Positions 1 to 5,317 of a stretch of 5,317 bases of DNA are shown here, one piece after another; within the stretch, counting starts at the first letter, position 1, and the number at the start of each line of letters is the position of its first letter. The stretch is taken from positions 28,057 through 33,373 of the forward strand of contig DLRQ01000091.1 of assembly GCA_002501135.1 (NCBI GenBank), given 5' to 3'. The translations under genes were made by a program, and so were the position numbers. This stretch comes from Candidatus Neomicrothrix sp. UBA7884. Lineage in GTDB: Bacteria; Actinomycetota; Acidimicrobiia; Acidimicrobiales; MedAcidi-G1. The notes beneath the pieces are model-generated. The model had not been told where the DNA came from. It did no database searches and saw only the letters and a program-made list of their open reading frames with translations.

Positions 1-1391
1 CGGCACCTCCCACCTCGACCCCGGTGGCTACGTCGGTTTCTCGGGCCCCTTACGACGGATGGGTTGACCCGATATCGATGGGTGACCCCTGGGGTGACAT
101 CGTGGCCGGAGTGCTGACCTTCAGGGGTTCGCCGACGCGTCGTTGGCACGGCAGCGGTCCGATGCCGACTGACCCGGTTGTGGCCTGGCGTTTTCCGGCC
201 GAGGCACAGATGTGTTCAATGTCGAGTGTCGCAGGGATTGAACAGGAGTGGTGCGGCATGGGTTGGACCGGCCAACCGGCGGTCTTTGAGAGGCAGGGCC
301 GCACCTGGGTCGTCTTCGGGGCCTTCGACGCCAGGGTCCACTTCCTCGACGGTCGGACCGGCGAGAAGATCATTCCCGACTTTGCCACGGCCGACATCAT
401 CAAGGGGTCCGTGACCGTGGACCCCGACGGATACCCGCTCGTGTACGTGGGTTCACGCGATGACAGGTTGAGAATCCTTGCAATCGACCGGGCGAGACCC
501 ACCGAGTTGTGGGGTCTCGACGCCGATGACACCGGGCCCAGACTGTGGAACAACGACTGGGATGCCTCACCCCTCGTGCTCAATGACCACCTTTTCGAGG
601 GAGGGGAGAACAGTCGCTTCCACGTGGTTCGCCTGAACCGCTCCTACGACGACGACGGCCACGTCGCGGTAGACCCGCAGCTGGTGTGGGACGTAGCCGG
701 CTGGGACGACGACCTCCTGGCCGAGGTCGACTCCAACGTCTCGATCGAGAACTCGCCCCTGATCGTGGGGAACACCCTCTACTTCGCCAACTCCGGCGGC
801 CTTGTGCAGGGCTGGGATATCGCCGGCCTGGCCGATGGCGTCGAACCGACGCGTGTGTTCCGTTTCTGGGCGGGCGACGACGTCGACGCGACACTCGTTC
901 CCGACGAAGACGGGATGCTCTACGTCGGAGTCGAGTACGAGCGGGAAACCGTGCGGTCCCTGGAACTGGGGCAGATCCTGAAGCTGGATCCGTCGAGGCC
1001 CGACGACCCGCTGGTCTGGGCTGTGGAGGCCCGCACGAAGGTCGGCACGGGTGTGTGGGGCACCCCGGCCATCTACCGTGACCTCGTGGTCGTCCCGACG
1101 GCCGACGGAGAGGTGCTCGGGATATCACGTGCAGGCGGAGAGGTTCGCTGGAAGCTGGAGATCCCCGGCCCTGTCTGGTCGTCTCCCACCATCGTCGACG
1201 ATGTGATGGTGATCGGCGACTGCACCGGCAGTGTGCGCGCGTTCGACCTCCATGCCGACGGGACGCAGCCAACGCAGATCTGGGAGGTTCCCACGGGAGT
1301 CTGTGTGGAGGCGTCGGCTGCGGTCTGGGACGGAACCGTCTACATCGGATCACGTGACGGGCACCTCTACGCACTCCGCGACCCCTCCTGA
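1..1391 (+). CDS. PQQ-like beta-propeller repeat protein, probably exported (N-terminus outside window)
   Basis: The protein looks like an eight-bladed PQQ/BamB-type beta-propeller, a fold that usually serves as a binding scaffold or, in other members, carries a redox cofactor. Numbering from the GTG at 24, successive blades carry a strand-turn-strand pattern at about 85-110, 128-155, 180-205, 243-266, 289-322, 346-377, 386-409 and 430-452. Several match the family signature, for example VYIGSRDGHLYAL near the C-terminus. D-x-D-G turns occur at residues 133-136, 209-212 and 294-297. Residues 33-57 (FRGSPTRRWHG... VAWRFP) resemble the entry segment common in actinobacterial members. The frame is open back to the window edge and reads A-P-P-T-S-T-P before the GTG, which has no ribosome-binding site. 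The true start is therefore upstream, and the visible part is probably a Pro/Thr/Ser-rich linker after a signal or lipoprotein peptide (inference). Four cysteines (64, 77, 400, 427) could form two disulfides. No enzyme residues are recognisable, so the specific role is unknown. The stop is TGA at 1389-1391. Confidence 0.85.
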   Translation, partial: APPTSTPVATSVSRAPYDGWVDPISMGDPWGDIVAGVLTFRGSPTRRWHGSGPMPTDPVVAWRFPAEAQMCSMSSVAGIEQEWCGMGWTGQPAVFERQGRTWVVFGAFDARVHFLDGRTGEKIIPDFATADIIKGSVTVDPDGYPLVYVGSRDDRLRILAIDRARPTELWGLDADDTGPRLWNNDWDASPLVLNDHLFEGGENSRFHVVRLNRSYDDDGHVAVDPQLVWDVAGWDDDLLAEVDSNVSIENSPLIVGNTLYFANSGGLVQGWDIAGLADGVEPTRVFRFWAGDDVDATLVPDEDGMLYVGVEYERETVRSLELGQILKLDPSRPDDPLVWAVEARTKVGTGVWGTPAIYRDLVVVPTADGEVLGISRAGGEVRWKLEIPGPVWSSPTIVDDVMVIGDCTGSVRAFDLHADGTQPTQIWEVPTGVCVEASAAVWDGTVYIGSRDGHLYALRDPS

Positions 1392-1409
1392 GGTCGTTGC
1401 GGTCGACCT
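1391..1409 (+). other. Weak hairpin just after the propeller gene
   Basis: AGGTCG (1391-1396) and CGACCT (1404-1409) form a perfect 6-base stem around a 7-base loop, beginning on the last base of the stop codon. No run of T follows, so it does not fit a classical Rho-independent terminator. It could slow polymerase or protect a 3' end, but in such GC-rich DNA it may be chance. Confidence 0.25.
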
Positions 1410-1417
1410 GCCCCGGA

Positions 1418-1447
1418 TTCTCCCCGACGACGGCCTCTTGGTAGGTT
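1418..1447 (+). promoter_or_regulatory. Tentative promoter for the dehydrogenase-ligase pair
   Basis: TAGGTT at 1442-1447 fits the loose actinobacterial -10 pattern TAnnnT. It has a poor -35 candidate, TTCTCC at 1418-1423, 18 bases upstream. Transcription would begin near 1454, about 35 bases before the ATG at 1489. The position is sensible for a promoter separating this unit from the upstream gene, but the match is weak and could be chance. No operator palindrome is evident in the 97-base gap. Confidence 0.25.
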
Positions 1448-1488
1448 GCCCTTCGGCCCACAGACCCTGAACCAGAGAGCAGCCGCAG

Positions 1489-2697
1489 ATGCCTGAACTG
1501 ACAGAAGCAGAGGTCCGAGCGCTTGCAAGGCAACTGGTCGAGGACGTACCCCCTGATCAGGTGGACCAGTTCGAGTTCAGGGGTGCACAGTTCGACCGGG
1601 GTCTTGCCATGGTCCAGTTCCCAGAGGGTCTCGGTGGGCTGGGTCTCTCAAGCCGGCGCCTCCAGACGGCTGTCGACTCTGAACTGCGCTCCGCCGGAGT
1701 CACCTACAACGACCTGCTCATCAACCCGATCGGCATCGGCATGGGTGGTCCGGTGGTTCTCACGTATGCGACCGATGAGCAAAAGCAGCGCCTGCTGCGG
1801 CCGATGTTCACCGGCGAGGAGATCTGGTGTCAGATGTTCAGCGAACCCGGTTCGGGTTCCGACGTCGCCGGCCTCTCAACCCGTGCAGAACGGGACGGCG
1901 ACGAGTGGATCGTGAACGGCCAGAAGGTCTGGACGACCGTCGCCCATGTCTCCCGGTGGGGAATGCTCGTTGCCAGGACCAACCCCGACCAGCCCAAGCA
2001 CAAGGGCCTCACCTACTTCCTCCTCGACATGGAATCGCCCGGTGTCGAGGTCAGGCCGCTTCACCAGATAACCGGTGAGGCCGAGTTCAACGAGGTGTTC
2101 CTGTCCGATGTCCGCATCCCCCACGAAAACGTCTTCGGTGACGTTGGTGGCGGCTGGGGTGCAGCGGTCACCACGCTCATGAACGAGAGGGTGGCTCTCG
2201 GTGGTGGTGTGCCCAAGAAGGGTTCGGGCCCAATTCAGGACCTCGTCAACATCTGGAACGAGACACGGGACAGCCTGGATCCTGTGACAGCGGCGGTATT
2301 GAGGGACCGGGTTGCAGACCTGTGGACACAGGCCGAGGCACTCCGGTTGACCAACTGGCGGGCGAGGGAGGCCAGCCGCGGTGGAAACCCCGGCCCTGAG
2401 GGATCTGTCACCAAGCTGATGTCGGCCGAGGTGAACCAGCACATCTACGAGACGTGCATGAACATCGTCGGTGCCGGTGGGATGCTCTACGAGGCCGGCT
2501 ACGAGCGCAAGCGGCCCGACGGCCTGCGCGGTCCCGATTCACACATCAGATACGCCTTTCTTCGCGCCCGGGCCAACACCATCGAGGGTGGTACCTCCGA
2601 GGTGATGCGCAACATCCTGGGTGAGAGGGTCCTGGGCCTGCCCGGCGATGTCCGGGTCGACAAGGAACTCCCCTGGTCCGAGGTTCCCCGGAACTGA
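1489..2697 (+). CDS. Acyl-CoA dehydrogenase (FadE-like)
   Basis: This is a flavoprotein that oxidises an acyl-CoA to the trans-2-enoyl-CoA, passing electrons from FAD to electron-transfer flavoprotein; it should be cytosolic. At 402 residues it has normal family length. The N-terminal helical domain covers about 1-115 (FPEGLGGLGLS at 44-54). The beta domain starts with the signature QMFSEPGSGSD (115-125) and continues through NGQKVWTT (143-150). The C-terminal helical domain begins near 225 and ends with IEGGTSEVMRNILGERVLG (365-383). In the medium-chain enzyme the catalytic Glu lies two residues before the Thr of EGT; here that position is Gly367. Glu233 in MNERVALGGG instead aligns with the catalytic Glu of isovaleryl-CoA and long-chain dehydrogenases (LERLVLAGG and QERL). 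Glu233 is therefore the likely base (inference). The ATG at 1489 follows a purine-rich AGAGAG at 1474-1479. The ligase gene starts 21 bases downstream, suggesting co-transcription. Substrate chain length or ring type cannot be told. Confidence 0.95.
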   Translation: MPELTEAEVRALARQLVEDVPPDQVDQFEFRGAQFDRGLAMVQFPEGLGGLGLSSRRLQTAVDSELRSAGVTYNDLLINPIGIGMGGPVVLTYATDEQKQRLLRPMFTGEEIWCQMFSEPGSGSDVAGLSTRAERDGDEWIVNGQKVWTTVAHVSRWGMLVARTNPDQPKHKGLTYFLLDMESPGVEVRPLHQITGEAEFNEVFLSDVRIPHENVFGDVGGGWGAAVTTLMNERVALGGGVPKKGSGPIQDLVNIWNETRDSLDPVTAAVLRDRVADLWTQAEALRLTNWRAREASRGGNPGPEGSVTKLMSAEVNQHIYETCMNIVGAGGMLYEAGYERKRPDGLRGPDSHIRYAFLRARANTIEGGTSEVMRNILGERVLGLPGDVRVDKELPWSEVPRN

Positions 2698-2718
2698 CCG
2701 GACCGTGTCGGTGACCTG

Positions 2719-4230
2719 ATGCCCCTGAACACCCTGCTTGACAGGCACTCCACCTACCGACCCGATCACCCGGCGCTTGTCTTCAACGAACAGCAAGTCA
2801 CCTGGGCCGAGCTGCGCAGCAGGGTCGACAGCCTCATCCACCAGTTCAGGGGTGAGGGCCTGGGGGTGGGTGACAAGGTGGCCCTCATCCTCGACAACTG
2901 CCTTGAGGTGCTCGAGATGTACCACGCGGCCGCCAAGGCCGGGTTTGTCGTGGTTCCTCTCAGCCCAATGTTGCGCGGCACCGGACTGACGACGCTTGTC
3001 AACGATTCCGATGCCGTGGCCGTCGTCACTATGCGGCGCATGGTTGAACACCTTGAGCCGGTTCGCTCAGACCTCGTCAACGTGGCAGGGGACCGGTTCT
3101 TCCTGGTTGACGGAGAGGCGGACGGATACCGCCGGTACCCCGACACGTCTGTCGAGCCGCCCGAGCCGGTTCGTGCAGCAGACCTGACCGATGATGACCT
3201 CTACAACATCATCTACTCCAGCGGCACGACCGGGCTGCCGAAGGGGATAGTGCACACCCACGGGATCCGCGAAGCGTATGCAACCGGTCACGCGGTCGGC
3301 TGTCGGATCCACCCTGAGAGCGTTGCGGTCCATTCGGGGTCGCTTGTGTTCAACGGGGCGTTCCTGACGCTCATGCCGGCCATGTACCTGGGCTGCACCT
3401 TCGTGCTCATGGAGGCATTCGACCCGGCGGGGCTGATCGACGTGATGATCGCCAACGACGTGACCCATGCGGTGCTGGTGCCCTCCCAGATCATCCAACT
3501 GCTGGCCGATCCCCGCTTCGACGAGGACCGCATCCCCTCCCTCGAGATGGTCCTGACCGTCGGCGCTCCGCTGCACCTGGAGCACAAGGAGGAGCTCGTG
3601 CGCCGCATGCCGGAGCGGTTCTACGAGCTGTACGGCCTGACCGAGGGTCTCTGCACGGTGCTCGGCCGCGATGCGCCGCATTCCAAGTTGGGGTCGGTCG
3701 GGGTGCCGCCGCCGCTCTACGAGCTGAGGATCGTGGATGACGACGGCATTGACGTTCCGGCCGGCGAGGTGGGCGAGATCGTAGGACGTGGCCCGGTGCT
3801 GATGCCCGGCTACTACAAGCGCCCGGACCTGACTGCCGAGGCCATCCGCGACGGCTGGCTATACAGCGGCGACCTTGGGCGTCTAGACGACGACGGGTAC
3901 CTCTACCTGGTGGACCGCAAGAAGGACATGATCATCTCCGGCGGGGTCAACGTGTACCCACGTGACATCGAGGAACTCGCCGTGGCGCACCCGTCGGTCC
4001 GGGATGTTGCTGTTTTTGGTGCACCGCACCCCCAGTGGGGTGAGCAGCCGGTGGCGGCCGTGGTTCTCGACGAGCCGATCGACCCCGAAGAGGTCAGGTC
4101 ATGGGTGAACGAGCGGGTTGAGGCCCGCTACCAGAAGGTGGGAGTTGTCTACGCCGTCGACGCCTTCCCGGTGAACGTGGCAGGCAAGACCCTACGGAGG
4201 GTGCTCCGCGAGGACTATCTGGCTGGTTGA
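2719..4230 (+). CDS. AMP-forming acyl-CoA synthetase (ANL superfamily ligase)
   Basis: This enzyme activates a carboxylic acid with ATP to an acyl-adenylate, then transfers the acyl group to CoA. At 503 residues it is a full-length ANL ligase. Motifs appear in order: the phosphate-binding loop YSSGTTGLPKG (166-176); YGLTEG (305-310); YSGD with ribose-binding Asp385; the hinge DRKKD (399-403); the A8 loop ISGGVNVYP (406-414); and the adenylation lysine Lys490 in NVAGKTLRR. The large N-terminal domain ends at the hinge near 400 and the mobile C-terminal domain follows. In the A4 region, where many acyl-CoA synthetases have a P-x-x-H motif, this protein reads GSLVFNGAF (207-215) with no His. This marks it as outside the classic long-chain FadD pattern and leaves the substrate open. 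There is no signal peptide, so it should be cytosolic. The ATG at 2719 has a short GGTGA at 2710-2714. The 21-base gap after the dehydrogenase stop suggests an operon, with this enzyme supplying the acyl-CoA the dehydrogenase uses. It could equally be named a generic class I adenylate-forming enzyme. Confidence 0.95.
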   Translation: MPLNTLLDRHSTYRPDHPALVFNEQQVTWAELRSRVDSLIHQFRGEGLGVGDKVALILDNCLEVLEMYHAAAKAGFVVVPLSPMLRGTGLTTLVNDSDAVAVVTMRRMVEHLEPVRSDLVNVAGDRFFLVDGEADGYRRYPDTSVEPPEPVRAADLTDDDLYNIIYSSGTTGLPKGIVHTHGIREAYATGHAVGCRIHPESVAVHSGSLVFNGAFLTLMPAMYLGCTFVLMEAFDPAGLIDVMIANDVTHAVLVPSQIIQLLADPRFDEDRIPSLEMVLTVGAPLHLEHKEELVRRMPERFYELYGLTEGLCTVLGRDAPHSKLGSVGVPPPLYELRIVDDDGIDVPAGEVGEIVGRGPVLMPGYYKRPDLTAEAIRDGWLYSGDLGRLDDDGYLYLVDRKKDMIISGGVNVYPRDIEELAVAHPSVRDVAVFGAPHPQWGEQPVAAVVLDEPIDPEEVRSWVNERVEARYQKVGVVYAVDAFPVNVAGKTLRRVLREDYLAG

Positions 4231-4245
4231 GGCATAAGGGTCTCA
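4228..4245. terminator. Possible weak hairpin spanning both convergent stop codons
   Basis: TGAGGC (4228-4233) can pair with GTCTCA (4240-4245) around a 6-base loop, with one G-T wobble. The outer three pairs follow automatically from two TGA stops facing each other, so only the inner three are informative. There is no T tract on either side. A second short stem, ACCTG/CAGGT around CGC (4248-4260), lies in the last codons of cysS. Either could mark the end of one transcript, but evidence for termination is thin. Confidence 0.2.
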
Positions 4246-5317
4246 GGACCTGCGCCAGGTGGTTCCGGCGGGGTTGTCCTCCAACTGGATACCCCTGGCG
4301 GTGAGGGCGTCGCGGATGCGGTCGGCCTCGGCGTACTCTCCGGCGGCCTTGGCTGCGCTCCGGTCGGCAACGAGACCGTCGATCTCAGTGGCCTCAGGGT
4401 CAGGTACCGACGACCCGCGGGAACCCAGTTCGAGGCCGAGTACGGACGAAAGGGTCGTCACGGCGGCGGCAAGGGCGGCGGCACCCGTGTCGTCCTCGAT
4501 GTCGATGGCCCTGTTGGCGTCACGAACGGCGTCGAAGAGCACCGCCACAGCTGCAGGAGTGCCCAGGTCGTCGTCCATGGCTGAACGGAACCGCTCTACG
4601 ACGGCCGGGTCCGGCACTGATGCGGGGAGATTGGCCTGTGTCGCCCGGTCGGCGAACGTGTCGAGTCGCCCCAGCGCGGCAGCGGCCTGGTCGAGGGTGT
4701 CGGAACCGATCTCCATGGTGCGCCGGTAGTGGGTCTGCAGCACCAGGAGGCGGAGGGCTCTCGGATCCCATGCGCCTAGCAGGTCGCCGAGTGTCGTGAA
4801 GTTGCCGAGCGACTTAGACATCTTCTCGCCACCGACCTGGACCATGCCGTTGTGCACCCAGTGGGTGGCGAACGCCCGCCCGCAGCCCAGTGCCTCGGCC
4901 CGCTCGTTCTCGTGGTGGGGGAAGATGAGGTCGTCGCCGCCGCCGTGGATGTCAAAGCCGTCGCCCAACAGGTCGAGGGACATCGCCACACACTCGATGT
5001 GCCAGCCCGGGCGACCCGGCCCCCACGGTGAATCCCAGGCTGGCTCGCCCTCCTTGGCTGCCTTCCAGAGGGCGAAGTCCAACGGGTCGGCCTTGTCGTC
5101 GTCGACATCGACCCGGGCGCCCGCGCCCTCGCGCAGGTCCTCAACAGACCGGTGGACGAGGGCGCCGTACCCGGACAGACGGTCAACCGCGAAGTAGACG
5201 CCGGAGTCGGTCGTGTAGGCCATCTCCCTCTCGACCAGATCGGCGACTACGGCGATCATCTGGTCGACGTACTCGGTGGCCCGTGGGCGTAGATCGGGGT
5301 GGGCGATGTTGAGGAGG
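4243..5317 (-). CDS. cysS: Cysteinyl-tRNA synthetase (start outside window)
   Basis: This class I aminoacyl-tRNA synthetase attaches cysteine to tRNA-Cys in the cytosol. About 357 residues are visible. By alignment from memory with the 461-residue E. coli enzyme, they correspond to about residue 101 to the end. Visible landmarks, with their bases: RPGWHIECVAMS with zinc-ligand Cys (4990-4992, equivalent to E. coli Cys209); HGGGDDLIFPHHENE (4903-4947), whose first His and last Glu match zinc ligands His234 and Glu238; and KMSKS (4810-4824), the ATP-binding loop. The C-terminal helical tRNA-binding part ends in the typical GTTWRRS. The missing part should hold the HIGH motif and the first zinc cysteine. 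The frame is open to the right edge and keeps the family match (for example HPDLRPRATEYV), so the ATG at 5257-5259 is internal. The actinobacterial paralogue MshC of mycothiol synthesis was considered, but the full C-terminal domain with the GTTWR ending supports CysS. The gene is convergent with the ligase, 12 bases apart. Confidence 0.96.
   Translation of the reverse strand, partial: LLNIAHPDLRPRATEYVDQMIAVVADLVEREMAYTTDSGVYFAVDRLSGYGALVHRSVEDLREGAGARVDVDDDKADPLDFALWKAAKEGEPAWDSPWGPGRPGWHIECVAMSLDLLGDGFDIHGGGDDLIFPHHENERAEALGCGRAFATHWVHNGMVQVGGEKMSKSLGNFTTLGDLLGAWDPRALRLLVLQTHYRRTMEIGSDTLDQAAAALGRLDTFADRATQANLPASVPDPAVVERFRSAMDDDLGTPAAVAVLFDAVRDANRAIDIEDDTGAAALAAAVTTLSSVLGLELGSRGSSVPDPEATEIDGLVADRSAAKAAGEYAEADRIRDALTARGIQLEDNPAGTTWRRS

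Noticed and set aside
24..26. GTG as the real start of the propeller gene
   Set aside because: The frame stays open to the window edge, upstream codons read as a Pro/Thr/Ser-rich linker, and there is no ribosome-binding site before the GTG.
873..895. Palindromic GACGTC/GTCGAC-rich stretch as an operator
   Set aside because: It lies inside coding sequence and arises from Asp and Val codons in GC-rich DNA, with no second copy near a start.
580..1533. 317-residue open frame on the minus strand
   Set aside because: It lies antisense to the well-supported propeller gene, its product is very rich in Arg, Pro and Ser, and it shows no family motif. This is the usual high-GC shadow.
1876..2442. 188-residue open frame on the minus strand inside the dehydrogenase gene
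   Set aside because: No recognisable domain or supporting start signal, and fully antisense to a gene with clear motifs.
2539..3681. Minus-strand open frames of 170 and 204 residues across the dehydrogenase end and ligase
   Set aside because: Their products have no recognisable motif, and the plus strand carries intact dehydrogenase and ligase signatures there.
4259..4729. 156-residue plus-strand open frame opposite cysS
   Set aside because: It is Ala/Ser/Arg-rich and low in complexity, and lies antisense to the conserved C-terminal part of cysS.
5257..5259. ATG as the real start of cysS
   Set aside because: The match to the cysteinyl-tRNA synthetase family continues upstream to the window edge, and a start here would drop the HIGH motif and part of the catalytic domain.
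4243..5317. Mycothiol ligase MshC instead of CysS
   Set aside because: MshC shares the zinc site and KMSKS-type core but is shorter at the C-terminus. The full C-terminal domain ending in GTTWRRS is typical of CysS.

Overview
The window is high-GC, densely coding DNA. Codon use, the acyl-CoA dehydrogenase and acyl-CoA synthetase types, and the cysteinyl-tRNA synthetase sequence all suggest an actinobacterium, possibly of the class Acidimicrobiia. The class is inferred from the general look of the proteins, and no marker in the window proves it.

Layout: (1) Positions 1-1391 (+) hold a predicted exported eight-bladed PQQ-like beta-propeller protein whose N-terminus lies before the window. (2) A 97-base gap at 1392-1488 has one weak hairpin and one weak promoter candidate. 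(3) Positions 1489-2697 (+) hold a complete acyl-CoA dehydrogenase. (4) After 21 bases, positions 2719-4230 (+) hold a complete AMP-forming acyl-CoA synthetase/ligase. (5) After only 12 bases, on the opposite strand and tail to tail, positions 4243-5317 (-) hold the C-terminal three quarters or so of cysteinyl-tRNA synthetase (cysS). Its start lies beyond the right edge.

How they work together: the ligase and dehydrogenase form a compact two-gene unit for the first two steps of breaking down a carboxylic acid. The ligase activates the acid to its CoA thioester and the dehydrogenase introduces the alpha,beta double bond. The substrate cannot be read from the sequence. The beta-propeller gene lies upstream on the same strand, but the gap gives no firm sign that it belongs to the same unit. 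cysS is a housekeeping gene with no evident functional link.

No RNA gene, mobile element, CRISPR array, integration site or clear new system is visible. The most informative detail is the apparent active-site arrangement of the dehydrogenase: the catalytic glutamate seems to sit at the isovaleryl-CoA/long-chain dehydrogenase position and not at the medium-chain position. All other observations are minor.
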